The notes below the pieces were generated by a model, which was not told the DNA's origin, searched no databases, and was given only the letters and a program-made list of their open reading frames with translations. 64,000 nucleotides of DNA, taken from contig JBJMHZ010000043.1 of assembly GCA_045807125.1 (NCBI GenBank), forward strand, positions 1-64,000, written 5' to 3'. This document shows positions 8,347-16,978 of this stretch, piece by piece; positions within the stretch are counted from its first letter, which is position 1; each line of letters begins with the position of its first letter. The stretch comes from JBJMHZ01 sp045807125. GTDB taxonomy: Bacteria > Actinomycetota > Actinomycetes > JAWWOL01. A program made the translations under genes and the position numbers.

Positions 8347-9513
8347 GTGCCGCATCCCGCGACCGGCCTCCCGGTGCTCGGCGTCGTCGGCGCGGGTCAG
8401 CTGGCGCAGATGATGCACCAGGCGGCCATCGCGCTCGGCGTGCACGTCCGCGTCCTCGCGGGCTCCCCTGCCGAGTCGGCCGCGCTCGCCGGCGCCGATG
8501 TGGTGCTGGGCGACCACCGCTCGTACGACGCGGTCGCGGCGCTCGCCGACGGCTGCGACGCCGTGACCCTCGACCACGAGCACGTGCCGCTGCCGGTCGC
8601 GGACAAGCTGGTGGCGGCCGGCGTCGCGCTGCGGCCGGGACCGGGCGCGCTGCCGTACGTGCAGGACAAGCTGCGGATGCGCGAGCGGCTCGCGGCGATG
8701 GGGCTGCCGATGCCGGCATGGCGGGAGGTCCACGACGCCGCCGGCGTGCGCGCGACGGCGGCCGGCCACGGTTGGCCGGTGGTCCTGAAGACGGCGGTCG
8801 GCGGGTACGACGGCAAGGGCGTGTGGGTGGTCGACGGGCCGGCCGCGGCCGAGGAGGTCCTCGGTCCGCTCGCGCGCGCCGGGCTGGCGGCGTTCGCCGA
8901 GCAGTGGGTGCCCTACGACCGCGAGCTCGCCGCGCTGGTGGCGCGCTCGGCGAGCGGTGAGGCCAGGGCGTGGCCGGTCGTGCAGACCGTCCAGCGGGCG
9001 GGCATCTGCCGCGAGGTGATCGCCCCGGCCCCTGGTCTGCACGAGGCGCTCGCCGGCGAGGCGACCGCGCTCGCGCTGCGGCTCGCCGAGGAGCTCGACG
9101 TGGTCGGCGTGCTCGCCGTCGAGCTGTTCGAGGCGGGCGGCCGGCTGCTCGTCAACGAGCTCGCGATGCGCCCGCACAACTCCGGGCACTGGACGATGGA
9201 CGGGGCGGTCACGTCGCAGTTCGAGCAGCACGTCCGGGCGGTGCTCGGCTGGCCGCTCGGCGCCACCGAGCCGACCGTGCCGTGCACGGTGATGGTCAAC
9301 GTGCTCGGCGGCGACGGCCCGTCGGCGGCTGACCTCGCCGGGCGGCTGCCGCTCGCGCTGGGGGCCGACCCGGGGCTGCACGTGCACCTGTACGGCAAGG
9401 CGGTGCGGCCCGGCCGCAAGGTGGGTCACGTCAACGTCTGCGGCTCCGATCCGGACGCTCTGCTGGAGCGGGGACGGCGCGCGGCCGCGGTCCTGGCGGG
9501 TGAGCGGTCATGA
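8347..9513 (+). CDS. purK: N5-carboxyaminoimidazole ribonucleotide synthase
   Basis: The 388-residue ATP-grasp protein starts with a Rossmann-like LGVVGAGQLAQMM and carries the ATP-binding loop GGYDGKG (about 155-161). NELAMRPHNSGHWT supplies the metal-binding Glu/Asn, and SQFEQHVRAV follows. PurK converts AIR, ATP and bicarbonate to N5-CAIR in purine synthesis; PurE then isomerises it. GTG 8347 is taken because GGGGA precedes it and homologues begin here. The stop overlaps the purE start (ATGA). Confidence 0.95.
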   Translation: MPHPATGLPVLGVVGAGQLAQMMHQAAIALGVHVRVLAGSPAESAALAGADVVLGDHRSYDAVAALADGCDAVTLDHEHVPLPVADKLVAAGVALRPGPGALPYVQDKLRMRERLAAMGLPMPAWREVHDAAGVRATAAGHGWPVVLKTAVGGYDGKGVWVVDGPAAAEEVLGPLARAGLAAFAEQWVPYDRELAALVARSASGEARAWPVVQTVQRAGICREVIAPAPGLHEALAGEATALALRLAEELDVVGVLAVELFEAGGRLLVNELAMRPHNSGHWTMDGAVTSQFEQHVRAVLGWPLGATEPTVPCTVMVNVLGGDGPSAADLAGRLPLALGADPGLHVHLYGKAVRPGRKVGHVNVCGSDPDALLERGRRAAAVLAGERS

Positions 9514-10031
9514 GCCCGCTCGTCGGGGTCGTCATGGGCAGCGACTCGGACTGGCCGACGATGGCCGGCGCGGCCGAGGCGCTCGACGAGCTCGGCGTGC
9601 CGTACGAGGTGCGGGTCGTCTCGGCGCACCGCACGCCGCACGACATGCTGCGCTACGCGACGGACGCGGCCGGGCGCGGGCTGCGGGTGATCGTGGCCGG
9701 GGCTGGAGGGGCGGCGCACCTGCCCGGGATGATCGCGTCGGCGACGCCGCTCCCGGTGATCGGCGTGCCGGTGCCGCTGTCGCACCTCGACGGCCTCGAC
9801 TCGCTGCTGTCGATCGTGCAGATGCCGGCCGGCGTGCCCGTCGCCACGGTGTCGATCGGCGGCGCGCGCAACGCCGGCCTGCTGGCGGCCCGCATCCTCG
9901 CCGTGGCCGACGACGCGCTGCGGTCGAGGATGGCGGACTTCCAGTCCGCGCTGGCCGACGCAGCTCGCGGCAAGGACGTGGCGCTTCGGGAGCGCCTCGG
10001 CGGCCAGGACCGGGGGCCGGGCCGGAGCTAG
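9510..10031 (+). CDS. purE: N5-carboxyaminoimidazole ribonucleotide mutase
   Basis: The 173-residue product has the class I PurE signature: VGVVMGSDSDWPTM at the N-terminus, VVSAHRTP (about 38-45, catalytic His), AGAGGAAHLPGM and GVPVPLSHLDGLDSLLSIVQMP. It converts N5-CAIR to CAIR directly after PurK. The two genes overlap by 4 bp, so translation is probably coupled. The C-terminus overlaps the convergent CoA-binding gene by 4 bp. Confidence 0.96.
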   Translation: MSPLVGVVMGSDSDWPTMAGAAEALDELGVPYEVRVVSAHRTPHDMLRYATDAAGRGLRVIVAGAGGAAHLPGMIASATPLPVIGVPVPLSHLDGLDSLLSIVQMPAGVPVATVSIGGARNAGLLAARILAVADDALRSRMADFQSALADAARGKDVALRERLGGQDRGPGRS

Positions 10032-10453
10032 GAGGCCCTGGCCTCGCTCGGGCCGAGGCGGCCCCAGTCGATCATGGGGCAGCGGTCCATGACCATGGCG
10101 AGGCCGGCCGCGGTGGCGCGGTCGTACGCGGCCTCGTCCACCACGCCGAGCTGGAACCACACCGCCTTGGCCCCGATGGCGACCGCCTCGTCGGCGAACC
10201 GCCCGGCCGCATCGGAGCGGCGGAAGACGTCGACCACGTCGACCGGGAAGGGGATGTCCGCGAGGGTCCGGTAGACCTTCTCGCCGAGCACCTCGTCGGC
10301 GCCCGGGTGCACCGGGACGACCCGCTTGCCGCGCGCCTGCAGGAACGCGGCCACGCCGTGCGCGGCGCGGCCGGGGTCGCCGGACAGGCCCACCACCGCC
10401 CAGGTGTCGAGCGCCAGGATCCGCCGGACCGTCTCGTCGTCGCCGTACCTCAT
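10028..10453 (-). CDS. CoA-binding domain protein (YccU-like)
   Basis: The 141-residue product is a single Rossmann CoA-binding domain: WAVVGLSGDPGRAAHGVAAFL (nucleotide loop), KRVVPVHPGADEVLGEKVY, VDVVDVFRR and AVWFQLGV. A late Cys lies in VMDRCPMIDW, as in YccU-type proteins. The family binds CoA-like ligands but its physiological role is not defined. It is a single minus-strand gene squeezed between purE and ugd. Confidence 0.88.
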   Translation of the reverse strand: MRYGDDETVRRILALDTWAVVGLSGDPGRAAHGVAAFLQARGKRVVPVHPGADEVLGEKVYRTLADIPFPVDVVDVFRRSDAAGRFADEAVAIGAKAVWFQLGVVDEAAYDRATAAGLAMVMDRCPMIDWGRLGPSEARAS

Positions 10454-10519
10454 GCGGTCATTGTTGCCCGCTGCGGCGCCGCCCCGAAACGACCGCCGAT
10501 CGCCGATCGCCGACCGGCG

Positions 10520-11842
10520 TCAGGCCGGGCGGCCGAGGGCGCGGTAGTACCAGCCGGCGGCCCGCCACGCGTCGCCGTCGAGCGCATTGCGGGCGTCGAT
10601 GATGCGCCGCTCCGCGACGACCTTGCCGAGCACCGCGGGGTCCATCTCGCGGAACTCGCGCCACTCGGTGAGGTGCAGGACGAGGTGCGCGTCACGGCAG
10701 GCGTCGTCGGCGGAGTCGGCGTAGGGCAGCGTCGGGAAGATGCGCCGCGCGTTGGGCGTCGCCTTGGGGTCGTACACGCTCACCTCCGCGCCCTGGAGGT
10801 GCAGCTGCCCCGCCACGTTGAGCGCGGGGGAGTCCCGGACGTCGTCGGAGTCCGGCTTGAACGCGGTGCCCAGCACGCCGACCCGCACGCCGAGGAACGA
10901 GCCGCCGCAGACCTCGCGGGCCAGGTCGACCACGCGGACGCGCTGGCGCATGTTGATGCCGTCGACCTCGCGCAGGAACGTGAGCGCCTGGTCGGCGCCG
11001 AGCTCGCCGGCCCGGGCCATGAAGGCCCGGATGTCCTTCGGCAGGCAGCCGCCGCCGAAGCCCAGGCCGGCGTCGAGGAACTTCCGGCCGATGCGCGGGT
11101 CGTGCCCGAGCGCGTCGGCCAGCGCGGTCACGTCGGCGCCGGCGGCCTCGCAGACCTCGGCCATCGCGTTGATGAACGAGATCTTGGTGGCGAGGAACGC
11201 GTTGGCGGCGACCTTCGCCAGCTCCGCGGTCGCGAAGTCGGTCGCCACGACCGGCACGCCGGCCTCGACCAGCGGCGCGTAGATCTCGCGCAGCGTCCGC
11301 TCCGCGTCGTCGTCGGCCACGCCGAGGACCAGCCGGTCGGGCTGCAGCGTGTCCTGCGCCGCGTGGCCCTCGCGGAGGAACTCCGGGTTCCAGGCGAGCC
11401 GGACGCTCTCCCCGGCGGGGGCCAGCGCGGCCAGCCGCTCGGCGATCCGGGCCGCCGTGCCGACCGGGACCGTCGACTTGCCGACGACCAGGCAAGGCCT
11501 GGACAGGTGCGGCGCCAGGCCGGCGACCACGGCGTCGACCGCGCTCAGGTCGGCGGCGTGCTCCCCGCGCCGCTGCGGCGTGCCGACGCAGATGAAGTGC
11601 ACGTCGCCGAAGCCGGCGACCTCCTCGTACGACGTGGTGAACCGCAATCGCCCGCTGGCGAGGTGAGCGCGCAGCATCGGCTCGAGGTCGGGCTCCCAGA
11701 ACGGCACGGTGCCGGCCGACAGGGCCTCGATCTTCGCCGCGTCGACGTCCATCCCGAGCACCTCGTACCCGAGCTCGGCCATGCAGACGGCATGGGTCGC
11801 ACCCAGGTAGCCGGTGCCGAGGACGGTGAGCCGGAGCGCCAC
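10520..11842 (-). CDS. ugd: UDP-glucose 6-dehydrogenase
   Basis: The 440-residue product has the Ugd layout: NAD-binding LTVLGTGYLGATHAVCMAELG at residues 4-24, CVGTPQ, KSTVPVG, NPEFLREG, the catalytic cysteine in GFGGGCLPKD (about residue 265), and GTAFKPDSDDVRDSPA in the C-terminal domain. It oxidises UDP-glucose to UDP-glucuronate for surface polysaccharides, fitting the glycosyltransferase-rich locus downstream. The start is GTG 11842, divergent from the FadE25-like gene. A TAGCAT box at 11900-11905 (minus) could be its -10, giving a leader of about 50 nt. Confidence 0.93.
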   Translation of the reverse strand: MALRLTVLGTGYLGATHAVCMAELGYEVLGMDVDAAKIEALSAGTVPFWEPDLEPMLRAHLASGRLRFTTSYEEVAGFGDVHFICVGTPQRRGEHAADLSAVDAVVAGLAPHLSRPCLVVGKSTVPVGTAARIAERLAALAPAGESVRLAWNPEFLREGHAAQDTLQPDRLVLGVADDDAERTLREIYAPLVEAGVPVVATDFATAELAKVAANAFLATKISFINAMAEVCEAAGADVTALADALGHDPRIGRKFLDAGLGFGGGCLPKDIRAFMARAGELGADQALTFLREVDGINMRQRVRVVDLAREVCGGSFLGVRVGVLGTAFKPDSDDVRDSPALNVAGQLHLQGAEVSVYDPKATPNARRIFPTLPYADSADDACRDAHLVLHLTEWREFREMDPAVLGKVVAERRIIDARNALDGDAWRAAGWYYRALGRPA

Positions 11843-11945
11843 TCCGAGGTCCCTTCGTCCGGTGCTTCGCCCGATGCCTGTCCGGTGATCGCTGCGCCCA
11901 TGCTATCGACGGTGCACCCTGGCTCCCGGGAGGCCTCCGCGTTCG

Positions 11946-11951
11946 TACGAT
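11946..11951 (+). promoter_or_regulatory. -10 box of leaderless FadE25-like gene
   Basis: TACGAT is followed by 6 nt and then GTG 11958. The start has no convincing Shine-Dalgarno sequence, consistent with leaderless translation. Confidence 0.5.
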
Positions 11952-11957
11952 GAGCAG

Positions 11958-13118
11958 GTGAATCACCCGGATTTCGAGCTCTACACCCTCCCAAAGGAGC
12001 ATCGGCTGCTCCGCCGGACGGTGCGCGAGCTGGCCGACGACAAGATCGCCCCCCGGGCGGCCGCGATCGACGAGTCGGCCGAGTTCCCGTGGGACGTCTA
12101 CAAGGAGCTGGTGCGGGCCGACCTGCACGCGGTGCACGTCCCCGAGGAGTACGGCGGAGCGGGCGCCGACGCCATCGCCGCCGCCATCGTGGTCGAGGAG
12201 GTCGCCAGGGCCTGCGCGGCGTCGTCGCTCATCCCGGCGGTCAACAAGCTCGGTACGCAGGGGATGCTGCTGGCCGGCTCCGAGCAGGTGAAGCAGCGCT
12301 ACCTGCCCGAGGTCGCGAGCGGCGAGGCGATGTTCTCGTACGCGCTGTCCGAGCCCGAGGCCGGCAGCGACGCGGCGGCGATGCGGACCCGGGCGGTCGC
12401 CGACGGCGACGCGTACGTGCTGAACGGCGCCAAGCGCTGGATCACGGGCGCCGGCGTCTCGAAGTACTACACCGTCATGGCCGTCACCGATCCCGGTGCG
12501 GGCGCGCGGGGCATCTCGGCGTTCGTCGTGCACGCCGACGACGAGGGCTTCGCCCTCGGCGCGCCCGAGAAGAAGATGGGCATCAAGGGCTCGCCGACCC
12601 GCGAGCTGTACTTCGACAACGTCCGCATCCCGGCCGACCGGATGATCGGCGAGCCGGGCACCGGCTTCAAGACCGCGCTGCGGACGCTCGACCACACCCG
12701 GCTGACGATCGGGGCGCAGGCGCTCGGCATCGCGCAGGGGGCGATCGACTACTGCATCGGCTACGTCAAGGAGCGCAAGCAGTTCGGCCGGCCGATCGCG
12801 GACTTCCAGGGCGTGCAGTTCATGCTCGCCGACATGGCGATGCGCACCGAGGCCGCCCGGCAGCTCATCTACGGGGCCGCGGCCAAGGCCGAGCGGGGCG
12901 AGCCCGACCTCACCTGGATCTCGGCAGCGGCGAAGTGCTTCGCGAGCGACGTAGCGATGGAGGTCACGACCAACGGCGTGCAGTTGCTCGGCGGGTACGG
13001 CTACACCCGCGACTACCCGCTCGAGCGGATGATGCGCGACGCGAAGATCACCCAGATCTACGAGGGCACCAACCAGATCCAGCGCGTGGTGATGGCCCGC
13101 AACCTCCTCAAGGGCTGA
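11958..13118 (+). CDS. fadE25: Acyl-CoA dehydrogenase, FadE25-like
   Basis: The 386-residue product is a complete acyl-CoA dehydrogenase. It has YALSEPEAGSDAAAM and RWITGAG in the FAD-binding middle domain, KERKQFGRPIADFQ in the C-terminal helical domain, and the catalytic Glu in ITQIYEGTNQIQR (about residue 366). It is closer to canonical short-chain enzymes than the dehydrogenase at 7190, which lacks the YEGT tyrosine. Position after purK-purE parallels FadE25 of mycobacteria. The stop is followed by about 160 bp before the GntR gene, with only a weak GGGCG-CCTGA-CGCCC hairpin near 13178. Confidence 0.92.
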   Translation: MNHPDFELYTLPKEHRLLRRTVRELADDKIAPRAAAIDESAEFPWDVYKELVRADLHAVHVPEEYGGAGADAIAAAIVVEEVARACAASSLIPAVNKLGTQGMLLAGSEQVKQRYLPEVASGEAMFSYALSEPEAGSDAAAMRTRAVADGDAYVLNGAKRWITGAGVSKYYTVMAVTDPGAGARGISAFVVHADDEGFALGAPEKKMGIKGSPTRELYFDNVRIPADRMIGEPGTGFKTALRTLDHTRLTIGAQALGIAQGAIDYCIGYVKERKQFGRPIADFQGVQFMLADMAMRTEAARQLIYGAAAKAERGEPDLTWISAAAKCFASDVAMEVTTNGVQLLGGYGYTRDYPLERMMRDAKITQIYEGTNQIQRVVMARNLLKG

Positions 13119-13276
13119 CCCAGTTCCGGGAGGGCCGGGCGGCACGTGCCAGCCGGTTCCCGATGCCTGCTGCCTGCCGGGCGCCTGACGCCCGCGCCGG
13201 CCGGTTGGTGCGCAGGGGTTTGACAACGGCCTTCTCGTCCATCACCCTTCTGCTAAGTAGATAGTGGAAGTGATGA

Positions 13277-13672
13277 ATGATCGAGTTCCATCTGGACCCC
13301 GGGTCCGGGGTGCCGACGTACGTGCAGCTGGTGCAGCAGGTGCATCAAGCGCTGCACCTCGGGCTGCTGGAGCCCGGTGACCAGCTGCCGACCGCGCAGC
13401 AGGTCGTATCCTCGCTGGCGATCAACCCGAACACGGTGCTGAAGGCGTACCGCGACCTCGAGCGGGAGGGGCTCGTGCGCGCGCGGCCGGGTCTCGGCAC
13501 GTTCATCGTCGGGCGCCTGCCGCGGACCGATCCGGCGACGCTCGTGAGGTTCCGCAGATCGATGGCCACGTGGCTCCGCTCGGCACGGGAGGCGGGCCTG
13601 AGCGCGGCGGAGATCGAGGCCATCTACCGCACCTCGTTCCGTGAGCGCTTCGTGGATGAGGGGGTTGCATGA
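13277..13672 (+). CDS. GntR-family transcriptional regulator, YtrA type
   Basis: The 131-residue product has an N-terminal winged helix-turn-helix (about 10-75: PTYVQLVQQVHQAL, GDQLPTAQQV, NPNTVLKAYRDLEREGLV, GLGTFI) and only a short helical tail. This is the YtrA subfamily, whose members usually repress the ABC transporter genes beside them. The stop overlaps the ATPase start (ATGA), so one operon with autoregulation is likely. The DNA before ATG 13277 is unusually AT-rich (TAAGTAGATAGTGG at 13254-13267) and may be promoter/operator; a TTGACA at 13220 has no well-spaced -10. Confidence 0.9.
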   Translation: MIEFHLDPGSGVPTYVQLVQQVHQALHLGLLEPGDQLPTAQQVVSSLAINPNTVLKAYRDLEREGLVRARPGLGTFIVGRLPRTDPATLVRFRRSMATWLRSAREAGLSAAEIEAIYRTSFRERFVDEGVA

Positions 13673-14565
13673 CCGCCGCGATCGAGGCCGTGGGCCTGGG
13701 CAAGCGTTACGGAAGGCGATGGGCACTGACCGAGTGCACGCTGTCGATCCCGACCGGGCGCGTCGTCGGCTTGGTCGGCCCGAACGGTGCCGGGAAGTCC
13801 ACCCTGCTGCATCTCGCTGTCGGTCTGATCGCACCGAGCGCAGGCGCGATCTCCGTGCTGGACGAACGACCGCGCTCCGGTCCGGCCGTCATGGCACGCA
13901 TCGGGTTCCTCGCACAGGACAGCCCGACCTACGCGCGGTTGACGGTCGGCCAGCACCTGCAGATGGGCGAGTGGCTGAACCCGACGTGGGATGCCGGCTA
14001 CGCCGCTGCACGTATCGGGGAGCTCGGGCTCGACCTTGGCCAGCGCGCCGGCACGTTGTCCGGCGGTCAGCGTGCGCAGCTCGCGCTGACGATCGCGGTG
14101 GCGAAGCGGCCGGAGCTGCTGGTCCTGGACGAGCCGGTCGCCGCCCTCGACCCGCTCGCGCGTCGAGAGTTCCTGCAGACGCTGATGGAGGTCGTCGCCG
14201 TCCACGGCGTCACGGTCGTGCTGTCCTCGCATCTGATCGCGGACCTGGAGCGGGTGTGCGACTACCTGGTCGTCCTGATCGCGGGACGCGTGGCCCTCAC
14301 CGGGGGCGTCGATGAGCTGCTCGCCTCGCACCACCGGCTGACCGGCCCGCGCCGAGGCACCTTCCGGATGCCGGCGAACCAGCCGGTCATCGAGGAGAGC
14401 CACGCGGAGAAGCAGACGACGTTGCTGGTGCGCACCGACGGCCCGGTCCTCGACCCGGCGTGGACCGTCACACCGATCACTCTGGACGACCTCGTCCTGG
14501 CCTACATGCGTCAGGCGCGCGACGGCGCCATCGCTTCCCCAAGCGGTCTGACGGTGGCGCCATGA
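13669..14565 (+). CDS. ABC transporter ATP-binding protein
   Basis: The 298-residue product has Walker A GPNGAGKST (about residue 39), signature LSGGQRAQL (about 132), Walker B LLVLDEP and the H-loop serine/histidine in VLSSHL. A C-terminal extension of about 80 residues follows, common in drug/peptide export ATPases. It overlaps the GntR stop and the permease start by 4 bp each. The pair resembles ABC-2 exporters controlled by YtrA-type repressors, perhaps for envelope-active compounds; the substrate is unknown. Confidence 0.92.
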   Translation: MTAAIEAVGLGKRYGRRWALTECTLSIPTGRVVGLVGPNGAGKSTLLHLAVGLIAPSAGAISVLDERPRSGPAVMARIGFLAQDSPTYARLTVGQHLQMGEWLNPTWDAGYAAARIGELGLDLGQRAGTLSGGQRAQLALTIAVAKRPELLVLDEPVAALDPLARREFLQTLMEVVAVHGVTVVLSSHLIADLERVCDYLVVLIAGRVALTGGVDELLASHHRLTGPRRGTFRMPANQPVIEESHAEKQTTLLVRTDGPVLDPAWTVTPITLDDLVLAYMRQARDGAIASPSGLTVAP

Positions 14566-15626
14566 CCCGGTTCGCCTGGCTGCAGTCCCGCACGCAGACG
14601 CTCGTCGCGGCCGCCATGCTCGCCGCGCTCGCCGTCGTGGCGGCCGTCACCGGTATCCAGATGTCGCACCTCTTCCACAGCCTGGTCGCCCACTGCACGA
14701 CCGGCTGCGGCTTCGCCATCGATCAGTACCTGTCGCACGACTCCGTCATGGAGCAGGCGCTCGACATCTTGGCGCGAGCCGTCCCGGCGTTGCTCGGCAT
14801 CTTCTGGGGGGCGCCGCTGGTGGCGCGGGAGCTCGAGACCGGCACCTATCGACTTGCGTGGACCCAGAGCGTGCCCCGCTCGCGGTGGCTCGTCACCAAG
14901 CTCGCTCTCGGCGGGTTCGCCGCCGTGACCGTGGCCGGGCTGCTCACCCTCACCATCACCTGGTGGTACCGCGCGCCCGACCATGTCGGAGGTGCGAACC
15001 CGTACGCGGTGCTCGATCGCCGGGACGTTGCGCCGATCGCCTACGCCGTGTTCGCGTTCGCGCTCGGCGCCCTCGTCGGTGCGGTCATCCGCCGCACCGT
15101 CCCGGCGATGGCGGCCACGCTCGGCGTGTTCGTCCTCGTTCGCATCGCCATCTCGATCTGGATCCGGCCGCACCTGTTGGCACCCGTTCGCAAGACGCTG
15201 TCGCTGCTGGGTGCCGGCCCAGCAGCCCCCGTCCACCTCGGCATCGGGTCGAGCAACGGCGGACCTCTGCAACTCTTCGTGAAAGGAGAGGGCCCACCCA
15301 GATCCTGGACGCTGTCCAGCCATCTCGTGACCAGTGCCGGGCACCGGCTCAGCTCCGGCGAGCTCTCCGCCTTCCTGCACCAGCACTGTCCCAACGTCGA
15401 CGCCTTGCCACCACCCCCACCCGGCCCGGGCATCACCAAGGTTGGCGGCCCGGACGCCGAGCGCGCGTGCCTGGCGCAGGTGGCGAGGACGTACCACCTC
15501 CTGGTCACCTACCAACCCGCCAGCAGGTACTGGACCTTCCAGTGGCTCGAGGCCGGCATCTTCCTGGCCCTCGCCCTCGCGTGCGCCGGCGGCTGCTACT
15601 GGTGGGTCACGCGGCGCTCAGCCTGA
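14562..15626 (+). CDS. ABC-2-type transporter permease
   Basis: The 354-residue product starts at ATG 14562 in the ATGA overlap. It has about six hydrophobic segments: near 15-35, 75-95 with PALLGIFWGAPLVARELETGT, 115-140, 160-180, 185-205, and a C-terminal one ending YWWVTRR. A large extracytoplasmic loop (about 215-325) has Cys residues and a Pro-rich patch. The motif GAPLVARELETGTYRLAWTQ is typical of actinobacterial ABC-2 permeases paired with YtrA-controlled ATPases. A strong hairpin follows the stop. Confidence 0.87.
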   Translation: MTRFAWLQSRTQTLVAAAMLAALAVVAAVTGIQMSHLFHSLVAHCTTGCGFAIDQYLSHDSVMEQALDILARAVPALLGIFWGAPLVARELETGTYRLAWTQSVPRSRWLVTKLALGGFAAVTVAGLLTLTITWWYRAPDHVGGANPYAVLDRRDVAPIAYAVFAFALGALVGAVIRRTVPAMAATLGVFVLVRIAISIWIRPHLLAPVRKTLSLLGAGPAAPVHLGIGSSNGGPLQLFVKGEGPPRSWTLSSHLVTSAGHRLSSGELSAFLHQHCPNVDALPPPPPGPGITKVGGPDAERACLAQVARTYHLLVTYQPASRYWTFQWLEAGIFLALALACAGGCYWWVTRRSA

Positions 15627-15666
15627 ACGCTCAGCCCGAGCTGACGCACGCCAGCGCACCCGTGCG

Positions 15667-15709
15667 CCGGAGAGGGCTCACCGGCGGCGCGCCGGTGAGC
15701 CCTCTCCGG
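15667..15709. terminator. Perfect 19-bp hairpin between convergent genes
   Basis: Arms 15667-15685 and 15691-15709 are perfectly complementary with a 5-nt loop (GGCGC). It sits between the permease stop (15626) and the minus-strand monooxygenase stop (15716). No T-run follows on either side, but position and stability suggest a bidirectional terminator. Confidence 0.75.
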
Positions 15710-15715
15710 TCGGGA

Positions 15716-16057
15716 TCAGGCCGGTAGGGCGGCCATCAGCTCGGTGACGATGCCGTCCTGCGCGTTGGCCTCGTGGACGATGTCGTACAGCGCCGGCGTC
15801 GTGGTGATGCCGGCCCAGCCGGCCCGGCCGACCCGCTCGCGGAAACCCTTGTCGTGGGCGGCCGCCCAGTGCTCGGGGGACTCCCACTCGACGTAGTTGA
15901 CGTAGCGGTAGCGCGCGTCGGGCGACGTGGCCCGGTGCAGCTTGTGCGAGACGTAGCCGGGCTTGGCCCGCATGTGCTCGTTGACCTCGGACCACAGTGC
16001 GAGGAACTCCTCGTCGCGTCCCGGAGGCACCTCGAACAGGTTGATGAACTTGATCAT
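15716..16057 (-). CDS. ABM-domain (antibiotic biosynthesis monooxygenase-like) protein
   Basis: The 113-residue product is one ferredoxin-like ABM domain: IKFINLFEVPPGRDEEFLAL, KPGYVSHKLHRA and RYVNYVEWESPEHW. ABM proteins include cofactor-free quinol monooxygenases and heme-degrading enzymes; the substrate is not evident. ATG 16057 is chosen because GAGG lies 8 nt upstream and the domain begins right after it. It is divergent from a TetR gene with a shared palindrome between them, so it is probably that regulator's target. Confidence 0.85.
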   Translation of the reverse strand: MIKFINLFEVPPGRDEEFLALWSEVNEHMRAKPGYVSHKLHRATSPDARYRYVNYVEWESPEHWAAAHDKGFRERVGRAGWAGITTTPALYDIVHEANAQDGIVTELMAALPA

Positions 16058-16080
16058 GACAGCAGCCTCTTCCCAGTTGT

Positions 16081-16096
16081 TTGCACTAGTGTGCAA
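16081..16096. promoter_or_regulatory. Candidate TetR operator in divergent promoter
   Basis: TTGCAC-TAGT-GTGCAA is an inverted repeat with 6-bp arms. A further half-like TGCACA lies at 16101-16106. The region separates the TetR gene and the ABM gene, where a repressor of both would bind. Confidence 0.55.
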
Positions 16097-16110
16097 TGAC
16101 TGCACATGGT

Positions 16111-16116
16111 TATACT
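16111..16116 (+). promoter_or_regulatory. -10 box of leaderless TetR gene
   Basis: TATACT lies 6 nt before ATG 16123, a near-consensus -10 placing the transcript start at the initiation codon. No separate ribosome-binding site is present. Confidence 0.6.
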
Positions 16117-16122
16117 AAGCCC

Positions 16123-16800
16123 ATGGCGACGCGTCAAGCAGTGGACCCGGATCGGCGGGGCCAGTCGTCCGGACGGCCCTCGCAGGGGCGGGTGGCGCAG
16201 CGGCGCCGGACGCGCGACGCGATCGTCGCGGCGGCCAAGCGGCTGCTCGCCGACGGCCGGACGCCGTCGATCGACGAGATCGCGGCGGCGGCCGACGTGT
16301 CGCGGCGGACGATCTACATGCACTTCCCGACCCTCGACCAGTTGCTGCTCGACGCGACGGCCGGGCTGCTCAGCGAGGGTGCGGTCGATGCGCTGCTCGA
16401 TCCGGACCGGCACGGCGACGACGTCCTCGCCCGGGTCGACGGGCTGGTCCGCGCGTTCGTCGAGCTGGCGCCGGACACCCTGCCGTTGGGACGGAAGATC
16501 ATCCGGCTGACGGTCGACGCCGAGCAGGGCTCGGACGGGGTACGGCGTGGCTACCGGCGCCGGCAATGGATCGAGCGGGCCGTCGAGCCCCTGCGCCCGC
16601 GCCTCGCCGGCGAGCAGTTCGCCCGCCTGGTGGCCGGCCTGTCCGTGGTGCTCGGCTGGGAGGCGATGGTCGTGCTGCGCGACGTCGCCGGCCTCGATCC
16701 CGCGGCGGAGGAGCGCACGATGCGGTGGGCCGCCCGCGCCATGGTGACGGCGATGCTCGCCGAGGCGGGCGAGGCCGTCGACGCCGGCGAGGCCCGCTGA
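16123..16800 (+). CDS. TetR-family transcriptional regulator
   Basis: The 225-residue product has a TetR N-terminal DNA-binding domain after a basic, Gln/Arg-rich leader: RRTRDAIVAAAKRLLADG, SIDEIAAAADVSRRTIYMHFP (helix-turn-helix, about 45-66), then DQLLLDATAGLL. The helical C-terminal part is the ligand-binding domain, without a recognised ligand. ATG 16123 is supported by a -10 box 6 nt upstream. Divergence from the ABM gene and the shared palindrome suggest it represses both. Confidence 0.9.
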   Translation: MATRQAVDPDRRGQSSGRPSQGRVAQRRRTRDAIVAAAKRLLADGRTPSIDEIAAAADVSRRTIYMHFPTLDQLLLDATAGLLSEGAVDALLDPDRHGDDVLARVDGLVRAFVELAPDTLPLGRKIIRLTVDAEQGSDGVRRGYRRRQWIERAVEPLRPRLAGEQFARLVAGLSVVLGWEAMVVLRDVAGLDPAAEERTMRWAARAMVTAMLAEAGEAVDAGEAR

Positions 16801-16906
16801 CCTACCTGGTGGTGACCGACATCGCGCAGGCGCGATCGTCAGCCTCGGCGAGGTCGTCAGGCTGTCGTGGACGGTGCAGCCGCCGCGCCGGTGAGCAGCC
16901 TCTCGT

Positions 16907-16936
16907 GGTCCCGGTGCGCCACCGCAGCCCGGGACC
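16907..16936. terminator. Hairpin between convergent TetR and GH26 genes
   Basis: GGTCCCGG-TGCG pairs with CGCA-(GC bulge)-CCGGGACC around a CCAC loop, about 12 bp of stem. It lies in the 178-bp gap between the TetR stop (16800) and the GH26 stop (16979). No gene is visible in this gap. Confidence 0.5.
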
Positions 16937-16978
16937 AGGGGTCACCGGGCTGCGGCGTGCATGAGTGCCGGGCGCGAG

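Noticed and set aside
13178..13192. GGGCG-CCTGA-CGCCC as a terminator after the FadE25-like gene
   Set aside because: Only 5 bp of stem and no T-run; too weak to call.
13220..13225. TTGACA as a -35 for the GntR operon
   Set aside because: No -10-like hexamer lies 16-19 bp downstream; the AT-rich tract begins 28 bp away.
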